A DNA stretch of 43,358 nt from Verrucomicrobiales bacterium (GCA_012960505.1 DUBC01000005.1:557-43914); one strand, 5' to 3'; positions 17,287-26,924 are shown, counted from the first letter of the stretch. Notes: a model not told the origin generated them from the sequence alone. Numbers and translations: made by a program.

Positions 17287-18279
17287 ATGAGCAAAAAAAT
17301 TCTTATCGCTGGCGGCGGTGGATTCATCGGCGGCCATCTAGCTAATTCTTTAGTGAATCGAGGCCATGATGTCCGTGTCGCCGATGTAAAACCACTTGAT
17401 CAATGGTATCAAAGGATTGAAGGGGCAGAAAATATTGTTGCCAATTTGGAAGAGAAAGATGCCTGCTTCTCGGCGAGTGAGGGTTGTGATGAGGTTTATA
17501 ACCTAGCCTGCAACATGGGGGGCATGGGTTTCATTGAGAACAATAAGGCACTCTGCATGCTCAGTATCCTCATTAATACTCACCTACTAATGGCTGCAAA
17601 AGAATTTCAAATCAAAAAATATCTCTATTCATCAAGCGCTTGTGTTTATGCTGCTGACAAACAGACAGATGCCACAGTCATCGCATTGAAAGAAGCGGAC
17701 GCTTATCCAGCTATGCCGGAGGATGGTTATGGTTGGGAAAAACTCTTCAGTGAACGTATGTGCAAACACTTTGAAGAGGACTTCGGCATGGAGGTTAGAG
17801 TCGTTCGTTTTCACAACGTCTACGGACCGGACGGAACGTGGAGAGGGGGCCGAGAAAAAGCACCAGCGGCACTGAGCAGGAAAATCATCGAAGCAAAAAA
17901 ATCTGGTAACTTGAAAATAGAGGTCTGGGGAGATGGTGAACAGACTCGTACCTTCATGTACATTGATGATTGCATCTCTGGACTCGACAAACTCATGAAA
18001 TCAGATTTCAGTGACCCTATCAATCTTGGTAGGTCCGAACTCGTTTCCATCAACCAGCTCATAGATATCATATCTGAAATTGCAGGAGTCGAAGTGGAAC
18101 GTGAACATAATTTAGACGCACCTCAGGGTGTCCGGGGCCGAAGCAGCGATAATTCATTGATCTTAGACAAGCTCAAATGGGAACCCGAAATCGATCTCAA
18201 AACGGGCCTAGCAAAAACTTACGCTTGGATCGAAGAGCAGATCGAACGCGAGGCCAGGGGTGAATCCGTAATCTCTTAA
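17287..18279 (+). CDS. NAD-dependent epimerase, GDP-mannose 3,5-epimerase-like
   Basis: Short-chain dehydrogenase/reductase-type epimerase (330 residues), predicted to convert GDP-mannose to GDP-L-galactose/GDP-L-gulose. The Rossmann motif is GGGGFIGGH (9-17). The active site resembles plant GME: NLACNMGGMGFI (72-83), the SSSACVY loop with C119 matching GME's catalytic cysteine, Y148/K152 in DGYGWEKL, and K191 in GTWRGGREKAPAA. The C-terminal half continues the match (VWGDGEQTRTFMYIDDC and GVRGRSSDN). These assignments are from memory of the plant enzyme, not an alignment. It has its own promoter and sits outside the operons, but could feed the polysaccharide locus. A UDP-sugar epimerase/dehydratase is the less likely alternative. 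Confidence 0.82.
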   Translation: MSKKILIAGGGGFIGGHLANSLVNRGHDVRVADVKPLDQWYQRIEGAENIVANLEEKDACFSASEGCDEVYNLACNMGGMGFIENNKALCMLSILINTHLLMAAKEFQIKKYLYSSSACVYAADKQTDATVIALKEADAYPAMPEDGYGWEKLFSERMCKHFEEDFGMEVRVVRFHNVYGPDGTWRGGREKAPAALSRKIIEAKKSGNLKIEVWGDGEQTRTFMYIDDCISGLDKLMKSDFSDPINLGRSELVSINQLIDIISEIAGVEVEREHNLDAPQGVRGRSSDNSLILDKLKWEPEIDLKTGLAKTYAWIEEQIEREARGESVIS

Positions 18280-18326
18280 ATTATCCTCAAATCTACTAAT
18301 CATAAGAGATATTAAAAAACGCCTAA

Positions 18327-18354
18327 TTGACACGCTAAAACGCTCTGATAGAGT
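18327..18354 (+). promoter_or_regulatory. sigma-70 promoter for ppdK
   Basis: TTGACA (18327-18332), a 16-base spacer and TAGAGT (18349-18354, 4/6). About 90 bases of leader follow, including a short GCCCT/AGGGC hairpin at about 18362-18380 before the ATG at 18442. Confidence 0.5.
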
Positions 18355-18441
18355 TCCGCTCGCCCTAATAAATGAGGGCCTTTGTTAATTAGTTTACTAG
18401 GAAAGAAAGCAATTTCAAAAACATCATACCACAAAGCATTC

Positions 18442-21255
18442 ATGGCTAAAAAGAAAACTGCCTCCAGGAAGGCAACACCAAAGAAAAAGAGTCCGGCCCG
18501 TAAGAAGGTCAATAAGAGCAAAGCAAAACAACACGTTTACTTTTTTGGAGGGAACAAGGCGGACGGGGACGGATCCCAGAAAGCACTCCTCGGAGGCAAA
18601 GGGGCGAACCTCTCAGAGATGTCACGGATTGGTCTGCCGGTTCCAGCAGGGATGGCCATCACTACCGAAGTCTGTACTTACTACTACGCCAATAAAAAAA
18701 CGTACCCAAAGACCCTGGAGAACGAGATCAAGGTAAACATTGCCAAGATCGAGAAAGTCATGGGCAAGAAGTTTGGTGACCTCAAGAACCCTCTTCTTCT
18801 TTCTGTCCGCTCCGGTGCACGTGAATCCATGCCTGGAATGATGGATACTATCCTGAACCTAGGAATTAATGATGAGATCGTTGAGTCACTATCCGCTAAG
18901 ACCGGAAACTCAAAATTTGCCTGGGACAGTTATCGCCGGTTCCTGCAAATGTATGGTAGTGTCGTCATGGGTGTAGAAGCGCATGAAGGAGAACACCATG
19001 ACCCCTATGAAGTGATCCTGGACAAGGCCAAAGCTAAAGCTAAAGTCGCTGACGATTCGGGTCTTGAAGAGTCCGATTTAAGATGGGTCGTCGCCGAGTT
19101 TAAAAAGCTCATTAAGAAACGATCGGGTAAAGCATTCCCTGAAGACCCGATGGCTCAGCTCTATGGTTCAATCAATGCGGTCTTTAACTCCTGGAACAAT
19201 GACAGGGCAAAAGTTTATCGCCAAAAGTATGGGATACCAGCTTCTTGGGGAACTGCAGTCAACGTGCAAGCCATGGTATTCGGAAACACGGGTAAAGGGT
19301 CCGGGACCGGAGTCGCTTTCACTAGAGATCCCGCGACCGGTGAAAACGTATTCTATGGTGAGTATCTGATTGATGCTCAGGGCGAGGACGTTGTTGCTGG
19401 TGTCCGGACTCCAAAACCAGTAGCCAAAATGGCGAAGGATCTGCCGTCCTCATATAAGGAACTACTTAAGATCAGAAAAATCTTGGAAAAGCATTTCCGC
19501 GATGTGCAGGACGTTGAATTTACTATCGAAGAAGGAAATCTATGGATGCTCCAGACCAGAAATGGAAAGAGGACAGGATTCGCCGCAGTTAATATCGCAC
19601 TCGACATGGTCAAGGAACGCTTGATCAGTAAAGAAGAAGCCATTCTTCGGATACCAGCCGAAGATCTGAGCCACTTACTAGCACCTATCTTCGACTCAGC
19701 CACGGAAAGGAAAGCCAAGAAAATTGGCGCGGGTCTTCCAGCCGGCCCAGGCGCGGCCAGTGGAAGGATTTACTTTACTGCCGAAAGTGCTGTAGAAGCA
19801 GCCGCTAAAGGACAAAAAGTCATTCTGACTCGTCAGGAAACTTCACCTGAAGATTTGAGAGGAATGATCGCGGCCGAAGGTATCCTCACAACTCGTGGAG
19901 GTGCTTCTTCCCACGCCGCACTCGTTGCCCGTCAAATGGGTAAAATTTGCGTTTGTGGAGCCCATGACATGGACATTGACTACGGCAAGAAAACACTCAG
20001 CGGAAACGGTGTCACATTGAAGGAAGGTGATCACATTTCTCTGAATGGTTTCGTCGGAAACATCTACGCAGGTGAGCTTAAGACGGCTCCTTCGGAAGTC
20101 ATTCAGGCGCTCCTTGAGAACAAGGCATCTGCAAAGAAAAGTCCAACTTACAAGAAGTTTATCCAGCTCATGGGATGGGCAGACAAGCTCCGGAAGCTCG
20201 GAGTCCGAACTAACTCCGACACTCCTGGTCAGGTCAAAAATGCCATCTCTTTCGGAGCCGAAGGCATAGGACTGACTCGTACCGAACACATGTTCTTTGA
20301 AGGTAACCGCATTGATGCTGTAAGGCAGATGATCCTTGCTGAAGATGACAAGGGACGAGCAAAGGCCCTCAAAAAACTTCTCCCTTATCAGAAGAAAGAC
20401 TTCTCGGGAATCTTTACAGCACTGGACGGTAGGCCCGCAACGATCAGGCTCCTGGATCCACCACTCCATGAGTTCATTGGGACCATGACTCCCAAGCAAA
20501 TCACTGCCCTCGCGAAGAAAATTAAAGTGAGCCCTGCTTACATTAAGAGGCGAATCCATGAGCTTCATGAAGAGAACCCCATGCTTGGTCACCGCGGTTG
20601 CCGACTCGGAATCGTTTATCCTGAAATAACCAAGATGCAGGCAACTGCCATCTTCGAGGCGGCCATTGAAGTCCAGAAGAAGAAGATAAAAGTACTGCCT
20701 GAAATTATGGTACCTCTGGTCAGCTATTCAAAAGAGCTTGAACTGCAAAAGGCTGTCATTGATGAAGCTGCCAAAGAAGTGCGTCAAAAGCATGGGCTCA
20801 AAGCAAACCAGCTCAAATATGTCGTTGGCACGATGATTGAAATTCCAAGAGCAGCACTCACTGCAAGTGAAGTCGCAGTGCATGCGGAATTCTTCAGCTT
20901 TGGAACCAATGACCTGACGCAGACCTGCCTCGGACTGAGCCGTGATGACTCGAGTTCATTCCTTCCCGCTTACCAAGACGCCGAAGTACTGAGCAACAAC
21001 CCATTTGCCAGCCTTGACCAGACCGGAGTCGGCCAGCTCGTAGAAATGGGGGTCAAGGGAGGTCGTAAGACAAAGAAAAATCTTAAGATTGGTATTTGTG
21101 GAGAGCATGGAGGAGATCCGGCCTCTGTAAAATTCTGCCACCGGTCAGGACTCAATTATGTTAGCTGCAGTCCTTTCCGAATTCCTATTGCAAAATTGGC
21201 TGCTGCTCAGGCCGTCCTTGAAGAAAGAGGTCAATCCAGATCTGAGATTTCGTAA
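18442..21255 (+). CDS. ppdK: pyruvate, phosphate dikinase
   Basis: Cytoplasmic enzyme interconverting pyruvate + ATP + Pi and PEP + AMP + PPi. I start it at ATG 18442 (937 residues); an upstream in-frame TTG at 18382 adds 20 implausible residues and lies close to the promoter. Visible parts are the ATP-grasp nucleotide-binding domain ([21 protein letters not shown]), the phospho-histidine H491 in [18 protein letters not shown], and the PEP/pyruvate barrel ending with [12 protein letters not shown] and catalytic C909 in [19 protein letters not shown]. The usual family sequence at the histidine is GG(M/T)TSHAAV, so A-S here is a small variant. The first ~30 residues are a Lys/Arg/Ala/Pro-rich extension resembling histone tails, absent from most PPDKs. 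A terminator follows the gene. Confidence 0.95.
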   Translation: MAKKKTASRKATPKKKSPARKKVNKSKAKQHVYFFGGNKADGDGSQKALLGGKGANLSEMSRIGLPVPAGMAITTEVCTYYYANKKTYPKTLENEIKVNIAKIEKVMGKKFGDLKNPLLLSVRSGARESMPGMMDTILNLGINDEIVESLSAKTGNSKFAWDSYRRFLQMYGSVVMGVEAHEGEHHDPYEVILDKAKAKAKVADDSGLEESDLRWVVAEFKKLIKKRSGKAFPEDPMAQLYGSINAVFNSWNNDRAKVYRQKYGIPASWGTAVNVQAMVFGNTGKGSGTGVAFTRDPATGENVFYGEYLIDAQGEDVVAGVRTPKPVAKMAKDLPSSYKELLKIRKILEKHFRDVQDVEFTIEEGNLWMLQTRNGKRTGFAAVNIALDMVKERLISKEEAILRIPAEDLSHLLAPIFDSATERKAKKIGAGLPAGPGAASGRIYFTAESAVEAAAKGQKVILTRQETSPEDLRGMIAAEGILTTRGGASSHAALVARQMGKICVCGAHDMDIDYGKKTLSGNGVTLKEGDHISLNGFVGNIYAGELKTAPSEVIQALLENKASAKKSPTYKKFIQLMGWADKLRKLGVRTNSDTPGQVKNAISFGAEGIGLTRTEHMFFEGNRIDAVRQMILAEDDKGRAKALKKLLPYQKKDFSGIFTALDGRPATIRLLDPPLHEFIGTMTPKQITALAKKIKVSPAYIKRRIHELHEENPMLGHRGCRLGIVYPEITKMQATAIFEAAIEVQKKKIKVLPEIMVPLVSYSKELELQKAVIDEAAKEVRQKHGLKANQLKYVVGTMIEIPRAALTASEVAVHAEFFSFGTNDLTQTCLGLSRDDSSSFLPAYQDAEVLSNNPFASLDQTGVGQLVEMGVKGGRKTKKNLKIGICGEHGGDPASVKFCHRSGLNYVSCSPFRIPIAKLAAAQAVLEERGQSRSEIS

Positions 21256-21290
21256 TAATAGAATTCTCAAATCATAAAAATTCACAAGAT

Positions 21291-21328
21291 CCCAAGCCCT
21301 ATTTTTTTAGGGTTAGGGATTTTTTTTG
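21291..21328 (+). terminator. rho-independent terminator of ppdK
   Basis: An imperfect stem, CCCAAGCCCTA against TAGGGTTAGGG, with a T-rich loop is followed by nine bases of T. It is placed 36 bases after the ppdK stop. Confidence 0.75.
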
Positions 21329-21438
21329 AAAGAATCGCTTTAAATGAACGTTTTCTATTATGAAAACAACATTTAATTGAATAGATCATTCGCGAAAAAC
21401 GTCAAATGAGTCTATTTTAGATATATTAATAATTAACT

Positions 21439-21726
21439 ATGAAACTCTATCGATTCCTACTTATAGCTACCGCGACTCTCGGACTCGCTTTCTTTTCTAC
21501 TTCATGTGGACCAAATTCCCAAAGCAGTGCTGTACTGGGTGGCCTCATCGGCGCAGGAACAGGCGCAATTATTGGCAACCAGTCAGGTGATGCGGCCAAA
21601 GGAGCCCTACTCGGAGGTGCCCTCGGCGCAGGAACAGGCGCATTCCTTGGAGATAAAAAGGACAAACAAAATGCTCAACAGCAGCAACGTAATCAAAACG
21701 CAAATAAGCAAAATAAACGTTATTAA
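21439..21726 (+). CDS. glycine-zipper lipoprotein (first of two)
   Basis: A 95-residue exported protein with a type II signal peptide (FFSTSC, lipidated C23). A glycine-zipper segment follows: VLGGLIGAGTGAIIGNQSG (about 32-50) and its repeat LLGGALGAGTGAFLGDK. The tail is rich in N, Q and K. Glycine-zipper lipoproteins of this type sit in the outer membrane; the exact role is unknown. A strong terminator separates it from the second, related gene at 21836, so the two are expressed separately. It has no Shine-Dalgarno sequence. Confidence 0.88.
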   Translation: MKLYRFLLIATATLGLAFFSTSCGPNSQSSAVLGGLIGAGTGAIIGNQSGDAAKGALLGGALGAGTGAFLGDKKDKQNAQQQQRNQNANKQNKRY

Positions 21727-21759
21727 AGCATCCTATTTTATTATTTAACCTTTTAAAAA

Positions 21760-21792
21760 ATACCGTTTCCGCATGGGAACGGTATTTTTTTG
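21760..21792 (+). terminator. rho-independent terminator
   Basis: The stem ATACCGTTTCC / GGGAACGGTAT (one G-T pair) around a short loop is followed by seven T's. It ends the first glycine-zipper lipoprotein transcript. Confidence 0.85.
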
Positions 21793-21835
21793 TATTTAAT
21801 TTGAATATTTCTCTAAGTGAAAAGTCCAACGTTTC

Positions 21836-22240
21836 ATGAAAACTCTAAAATCTTCTTTATTAATCATTGGATCAGCCGTCATGGCGTTAATGAGCACTTC
21901 ATGCACCTCAGACATGTATGGATCCGGTCCTTCATCACAGAGAGGTTCTATTGCCGGAGGACTTACTGGGGCAGCTTTTGGGGCCATCGTTGGCAATCAA
22001 TCAGGAAGACCACTCGAAGGAGCAGCAATCGGAGGATTAATAGGTGCTGCTGCAGGGTCAGCACTAGGTAATGCCACGGATCAGGAAAACGGATATGTAC
22101 CAACACCACTTTACAGATACAATAGCAGACCAACATACCCTGTCGTTCAATACGAATATTATTATCAAGCACCCCGTCACCGCCATCATAGGAGAGTGTG
22201 CCCACCGCCAAGACACTATTCATTCAGTTACCGTCACTAG
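21836..22240 (+). CDS. glycine-zipper lipoprotein (second of two)
   Basis: A 134-residue lipoprotein related to the gene at 21439: same-position lipobox (ALMSTSC, C23), then glycine zippers GGLTGAAFGAIVGNQSG and GGLIGAAAGSALGNATD. It differs by a distinct C-terminal region rich in Tyr, Pro, His and Arg (YYYQAPRHRHHRR, ending SFSYRH). An outer-membrane or periplasmic location is inferred. The pair look like an old duplication with divergent tails. The gene is convergent with priA. Confidence 0.87.
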   Translation: MKTLKSSLLIIGSAVMALMSTSCTSDMYGSGPSSQRGSIAGGLTGAAFGAIVGNQSGRPLEGAAIGGLIGAAAGSALGNATDQENGYVPTPLYRYNSRPTYPVVQYEYYYQAPRHRHHRRVCPPPRHYSFSYRH

Positions 22241-22330
22241 CAATGTTGTCCTTAGCCCTCGTTCATGGAAATATAATTAACATCACAAATAGTGACTGTT
22301 AAGTTTGATCCAAAATTACTATTATCTTTT

Positions 22331-24568
22331 TTAAGATAAAAAGAGAGGATCTACATCTACAGCGATCACTACCTCATCAGGGACTGTCAACTCATCCATG
22401 ATCGACCTAACATAATTAGTCATTGCCCTAGGATTAGGAGAACGAAGCATGACTTGAAATCTAAACTGATCCGCTGCCTTGGCTAATGGAGACTCGATCG
22501 GTTCACCCATAATGATTGTCTTAGGTAGTTGTTTTAAGAGCTTCTTGTGTAAAGTCTGCAAAGTAAATTCAGCCATCCTAGCATGCTTCGATCGGACCGT
22601 GATAATCAAACAGTGACAATAGGGTGGGTAAGAAAAACTCTTTCGGAATTCCAGTTCCTGATCAGAGAAACCAATATAATCATGGTGGCGGGCAAACTGA
22701 ACAGATGGACTCTGCGGTGTGAATGTCTGAATCATTACTTCTCCTTCCATCTCACCTCTTCCGGCCCTACCAGCTACCTGCGTAAGAAGTTGAACTGTTC
22801 TCTCCCCTGCACGGAAGTCTGGAACGTGCAGACCTATGTCGGCGTTCAAAATTCCTACCAATGTAACATTCGGAAAGTGCAAACCTTTCGCGATCATCTG
22901 GGTTCCAATTAGCATGTCAAGTTTGGCGGCTTTAAAATCATTCAAAGTTTTCCTCAAAGCACCTTTACGGGACATCGTATCCGTGTCCACTCTCGCCAAA
23001 CGAGCAACAGGAAATACCTTTCTTAAAATTTCTTCGACTTTCTCAGTACCATAACCAGCGAAACGGATGGAAGGATCATTACATTCCGGACACTTACGAG
23101 GCGCGATTCTCTGATAACCACACATATGGCATACAAGCTTCTCTTGTTTCCGGTGAAATGTAAGTGAAACACTACAATGAGAACAGCCGCACACATGACC
23201 ACAGGCAGGACAACTAAGAGAAGTGGCAAAACCTCTTCGGTTTAAAAACAAAATGATCTGTTCACCTTTGGCCAGCCTTTCATCAACGGCGCTTCGCAAT
23301 CGCTCAGATATAATGGCAGGGCCTCCTGACTTTGATAAATTGCGTGCCTCTTTCTTTAAATCTATGATCCGAACCAAAGGTAAACTGCAGTCATCGACCC
23401 GTTCTTTTAATTCTATGAGCTGATACTTCCCTACCCGAGTATTATGGATTGACTCCAGAGACGGTGTCGCACTACCCAATACAACCACACAACCCTCAAT
23501 CTTTGCCCGGACCACGGCCACGTCACGCGCATGATATCGTGGTGCAGTGTCCTGTTTATAACTGCCCTCATGTTCCTCATCTACAACGATCAGTCCTAAA
23601 TTTTGTAATGGCGCGAAGAGAGCACTCCTCGCACCAATTACAATCTTGGCATTCCCCTCTACTATCTTATGCCACTCATCAAAACGTTCACCCCCGCTCA
23701 AATGACTATGCAATACTGCAACTTTTTGCTGGATCTCCGCAAAGCGCCTCTTGAAACGCGCTACCGTCTGTGGTGTTAACGAAATTTCAGGGACCAGGAT
23801 AAGCGCAGTCTTTCCACTAGCAATTGTAGCGGCAATCGCTTGTAAGTACACTTCGGTCTTTCCACTTCCTGTGACCCCATGAAGCAACAGTGGCTTGGCT
23901 TTGGCAGGTTCTCCAGTTGCTTTTAAAATGGAAGAAAGGCAAAGGCCTTGAGCCTCGGTAAGCTTTAGCGGCTGTGAAGGCATGAACTCTTCATCCGCAT
24001 GAGGATCCCTTTCAACGATCTCATACGATACTTCAATGAACCCCTTATTAACTAAACCGTCCACGGCACCACGTGCCCCTGCGCCCAGACGACTAATCTG
24101 AAGCGGAGCCTTAGCCTCAATTAATTCTGATAGAATTTTGGCTTGGCGCTTGGCTCGCTTTTTTATTTCTTCTAATTCCTGTCCAGTTGGTACCTTGATT
24201 AATTTCGCAAAGAGGAGCCGCTTAAAATCATGCCGTTCGCCCCTAACTGATTCCGGAATCAAACTGCGCATCACTGATTCCATTGACGCCACATAATAAT
24301 TTGATATCCATCTTCCCAGTTCAATCAGCGCTGAGGTTAAAATCGGCTTGTCCGTGATAAGTCCCGCGATCGGCTTGAGATAAGTGGCATTATCAGTTCC
24401 TTCCTCGGCGGAGCATAGGTCCACTACTGTTCCTGTTGATGGACGGTTCCTCAAATGGACCTTCACTCGGCTACCTACAACGACCAACGCATTTAAGTCT
24501 TCCGGAATTGAATAATCAAACTCCAATCCTGAAGACCCATCAACTAGAACTCTTGCTGTAGGAATCAT
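22331..24568 (-). CDS. priA: primosomal replication helicase PriA
   Basis: 3'-to-5' DNA helicase that restarts stalled replication forks. I use ATG 24568 (745 residues); a TTG one codon upstream is not needed. The N-terminal 3'-OH-binding domain (~1-105) is followed by Walker A GVTGSGKTEVYL (~225), the DEAH-type box VVDEEHEGSYK (~326) and ATPSLES. The zinc module is CPACGHVCGCSHC ... CHMCGYQ ... CPEC (~452-500), followed by helicase motifs GTQMIAKGLHFPNVTLVG and QVAGRAGRG. The protein is complete, with all eight cysteines expected for the zinc sites. It stands alone on the minus strand, convergent with the lipoprotein gene. Confidence 0.96.
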   Translation of the reverse strand: MIPTARVLVDGSSGLEFDYSIPEDLNALVVVGSRVKVHLRNRPSTGTVVDLCSAEEGTDNATYLKPIAGLITDKPILTSALIELGRWISNYYVASMESVMRSLIPESVRGERHDFKRLLFAKLIKVPTGQELEEIKKRAKRQAKILSELIEAKAPLQISRLGAGARGAVDGLVNKGFIEVSYEIVERDPHADEEFMPSQPLKLTEAQGLCLSSILKATGEPAKAKPLLLHGVTGSGKTEVYLQAIAATIASGKTALILVPEISLTPQTVARFKRRFAEIQQKVAVLHSHLSGGERFDEWHKIVEGNAKIVIGARSALFAPLQNLGLIVVDEEHEGSYKQDTAPRYHARDVAVVRAKIEGCVVVLGSATPSLESIHNTRVGKYQLIELKERVDDCSLPLVRIIDLKKEARNLSKSGGPAIISERLRSAVDERLAKGEQIILFLNRRGFATSLSCPACGHVCGCSHCSVSLTFHRKQEKLVCHMCGYQRIAPRKCPECNDPSIRFAGYGTEKVEEILRKVFPVARLARVDTDTMSRKGALRKTLNDFKAAKLDMLIGTQMIAKGLHFPNVTLVGILNADIGLHVPDFRAGERTVQLLTQVAGRAGRGEMEGEVMIQTFTPQSPSVQFARHHDYIGFSDQELEFRKSFSYPPYCHCLIITVRSKHARMAEFTLQTLHKKLLKQLPKTIIMGEPIESPLAKAADQFRFQVMLRSPNPRAMTNYVRSIMDELTVPDEVVIAVDVDPLFLS

Positions 24569-24707
24569 CAAAAACTTTAATGCATTCGAAACCCTTTAAG
24601 AATAATACAATTAAATCCTATAGATCCATGAAATCTATATTCCAATGGGTTACTACTTATTACTCTCATCACCTCAATAAATTATGAATATCATCTATAC
24701 ATAAAAA

Positions 24708-24729
24708 TCCCCGGCCTTTCGACCGGGGA
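24708..24729 (-). terminator. rho-independent terminator after the pseudopilin gene
   Basis: A GC-rich stem CCCCGG / CCGGGG (extended by one T-A pair) with loop cctttcga. On the minus strand it is followed by ATTTTTA. It lies 56 bases after the pseudopilin stop and has the same stem and loop as the terminator at 25706-25733. Confidence 0.8.
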
Positions 24730-24784
24730 CTCATGACTTTTCAATTTAAAAAAATGATACGCTGAAAATTTCCTGCGCTTTTAA

Positions 24785-25390
24785 TTACCAAGACATTATC
24801 CACTTATTTTTGGGCAAATCTTCACCATCTTTCTGCTTACCTTTTGTCCATACCGCAACCGATGCCCTGATCTCTTCATCCTCAGCTCCTGGGAGATCTT
24901 CCAGAATGTTGTCATAGTTTGAATCAATCACGATGTAATATTCCCTTCCCCAAGGGTCCGAGAGTTGTAATTGCTCATCAGTTCCAAAAACACCACCCTT
25001 CGGCTTCTTGGATCTCTTCGCATCTTTAGCTCTTTTGCCTTGATAAAATGGTTTCTTACGTGGATTCAAGCCATCCACATTATAACCAGAAAGGATACTG
25101 ATGATATTATCCTGGAACGTATCCATTCTAAGATCTCCTTCTCCACCATTCCCAGGAGGAAAAGGAAGCTTTGAATATTCAAGCTCATAAGCACCTATCG
25201 CATTTTTTATTTGAGTAACTTCATTGTTAGCCTCTGATCTACGGGCCTGCTCCATCACCAATGCTGTTACCGGAAAAGCAACGGAAGCCAAGATAGCGAT
25301 GATTACAATAACGATCAGAAGCTCAATGAGAGTAAAAGCTGAAGACTTTTGTCGCTTTGATTTGATTGAAAGGAAATGGTGGTTTCTCAT
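24785..25390 (-). CDS. type II secretion-type pseudopilin (GspG-like)
   Basis: A 201-residue protein with a prepilin N-terminus: an 18-residue basic leader, then FTLIELLIVIVIIAILASVAFP (F19 after A18; Glu at +5 = E23). A hydrophobic helix and a globular domain with the GspG-like GAYELEYSKLP and DPWGREYYIVIDSNYDN motifs follow. It is exported by a prepilin peptidase and assembled in an inner-membrane pseudopilus. The residue before the cleavage site is Ala rather than the usual Gly. It is a lone gene with its own terminator; no other secretion genes are nearby, which is common for such pseudopilin-like proteins in Verrucomicrobiota. Confidence 0.87.
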   Translation of the reverse strand: MRNHHFLSIKSKRQKSSAFTLIELLIVIVIIAILASVAFPVTALVMEQARRSEANNEVTQIKNAIGAYELEYSKLPFPPGNGGEGDLRMDTFQDNIISILSGYNVDGLNPRKKPFYQGKRAKDAKRSKKPKGGVFGTDEQLQLSDPWGREYYIVIDSNYDNILEDLPGAEDEEIRASVAVWTKGKQKDGEDLPKNKWIMSW

Positions 25391-25759
25391 AGTTACAATT
25401 TGGGATCTTTGAATTAACTATTTATTTGGGGTTCTTTTGAATTATCTTTTTATATTACCCGTTTTTTGTGGCTAAACAATTCAATTGTGTCCCGCTTGCT
25501 ATTATATAGGTAAAATTAATGCATTCTTTATCAAATTTTTGCCACTTCTCCCTCCTGGCACAATTGGCCCTACTATAAATTTGGTTATTTTAATCTGATT
25601 CTTTAATTTTTCTGATTCGGGGAATTTATTTCCATTAAAAAATTATATGCCTAATTCAGACTTACTGGAATAAGTCCTTTTGAATTGATTGGCAAAGGCA
25701 CAAAAAAACCCCCGGCCTTTCGACCGGGGGTTTGTGAAATTACTTAGATTAAATCTAAA
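25391..25759. other. 369-bp intergenic region between pseudopilin and outer-membrane protein genes
   Basis: It holds the outer-membrane protein's terminator (25706-25733) and a minus-strand TATAAT (25506-25501) that could be the -10 of the pseudopilin promoter; I see no good -35. A TGCCA/TGGCA inverted repeat lies near 25547-25570. No coding sequence is apparent. Confidence 0.5.
25706..25733 (-). terminator. rho-independent terminator after the outer-membrane protein gene
   Basis: A 10-bp stem (AAACCCCCGG / CCGGGGGTTT) with loop cctttcga. On the minus strand it ends in a run of seven T's. It lies 27 bases after the stop at 25760. Confidence 0.9.
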
Positions 25760-26491
25760 TTAGAATCCTACACTAAGAGAGATTCCACTGAAGATCTCAT
25801 CACCACCACCTTCGTTGTCATCAAGACCAGCGTTGATACCAACGTAAGGAGTCAATGAAGCATTATCGGAAAGTCCGATAGGAGCACCAACTGTGATTGT
25901 AAGAGCTGTAAGGCCATCAGCCTGACCACTAATTACTTCGTCCTGATTGTTACCGATAGTAGCACCGATATCAAGTGAAACGCTATCTGTGAGGTCAACT
26001 GATGTACCGACACCAAGTTCAAGGTAAGTGTTGTCAGTATCGATGTCGTGGTATAGGCCAGCGCTTACGTCAAAAGCACCAACACTAGTTCCAAGAGCTG
26101 CTCCAACCTCAAGAGTATTAGAGCCAGTAGCACCTGGGAAGTAGTAGTAGGTAGTACCAACGTCAAGAGACATTCCACCGAGATCGGTTGAAATACCTGC
26201 ATAGACATCAAGCTCATCGTCGCCTGCGTCTGTTGGGTTGGCGTACCAAGCACCTATGTTAAGGCCGAGGCCGTCAGAAAGAGATGTTGAAACGTTGACG
26301 TCGCTCCATAGGAGATCCTGTCCAAGGTTTGCACCTCTGAATATATAGTCGGTGTCATAACCGACGCTTATTTCTGCACCAAGATCTTCACCCGCAACAG
26401 CCTCATCGCCTGCAATAGCAGGAACCAGGGCGAGAAGGGCGGAGCATCCAAGAACAGCGGCTGTTTTTGCTGCAATGTTACGGATTTTCAT
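25760..26491 (-). CDS. outer-membrane beta-barrel protein, TorF / Gcw_chp-like
   Basis: A 243-residue exported protein: signal peptide ~1-27 (LLALVPAIAGD), then regular amphipathic strands with Gly/Asp turns, ending in a C-terminal phenylalanine (SGISLSVGF), the usual outer-membrane assembly signal. The segment VGYDTDYIFRGANLGQD after the signal peptide matches the start of the family known as TorF or 'conserved hypothetical Gcw_chp'. The cargo is unknown. It has its own strong terminator, and a long AT-rich leader region with a gttagttagttag repeat lies just upstream, so it is probably well expressed. Confidence 0.83.
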   Translation of the reverse strand: MKIRNIAAKTAAVLGCSALLALVPAIAGDEAVAGEDLGAEISVGYDTDYIFRGANLGQDLLWSDVNVSTSLSDGLGLNIGAWYANPTDAGDDELDVYAGISTDLGGMSLDVGTTYYYFPGATGSNTLEVGAALGTSVGAFDVSAGLYHDIDTDNTYLELGVGTSVDLTDSVSLDIGATIGNNQDEVISGQADGLTALTITVGAPIGLSDNASLTPYVGINAGLDDNEGGGDEIFSGISLSVGF

Positions 26492-26613
26492 ATATTTATT
26501 TTTTGTTTGTTAGTTAGTTAGTTGATTAATACATTCAAACAGTTTACCCAATTCATGGGTGAACACCCTTTAATGAAAACCCATTCATAATTGAGTGCAA
26601 CACTTAATTTCTA

Positions 26614-26637
26614 TAATTTTCACTATATAGAAAATTA
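26614..26637. promoter_or_regulatory. AT-rich inverted repeat
   Basis: The perfect 8-bp arms TAATTTTC and GAAAATTA surround the 8-base centre ACTATATA. It lies between the zinc-ribbon gene's stop and the outer-membrane protein gene's start. It could be an operator or a weak hairpin; the function is not shown. Confidence 0.3.
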
Positions 26638-26663
26638 AGGGAAATTAACTAAAAATCACTGAT

Positions 26664-26924
26664 TTATTCAAAATCACTGCCCAGTACAGATCTTGCCTCT
26701 CTTTGCCCAAGTTCTTGAGCCTGAGCGACTACCAAACTTTCACTCTCTACAAACCGGTAAGCGTGACAATTCGGGCACAAATGGATTTTTTGGGCCACAA
26801 TCGATTCACAGCCAGCACAAATTTTATATTTTCTAGGATTTCTAATGATTTTATCTGCCCTCTTAGCGCGTTCATTTAATGCGTCATTTTGTATCTTCTC
26901 CTCTTCATTCATAGACAGATTCAT
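26664..26924 (-). CDS. small zinc-ribbon protein of unknown function
   Basis: An 86-residue protein. After a charged N-terminal helix comes a two-knuckle zinc ribbon, C-A-G-C (37-40) and C-P-N-C (53-56 region), followed by HAYRFV and an acidic end SDFE. It has no signal peptide, so it should be cytoplasmic. Met5 (MNEEEKIQ) is an alternative start. I do not recognise a named family; the ribbon could bind nucleic acid or protein. It lies upstream of the outer-membrane protein gene by 172 bases and follows rpsT, without evident co-transcription. Confidence 0.75.
   Translation of the reverse strand: MNLSMNEEEKIQNDALNERAKRADKIIRNPRKYKICAGCESIVAQKIHLCPNCHAYRFVESESLVVAQAQELGQREARSVLGSDFE

Noticed and set aside
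19843..20592. 249-codon open frame antisense to ppdK
   Set aside because: The translation lacks domain character, it lies entirely within a well-conserved enzyme gene, and its openness follows from the codon pattern of that gene.
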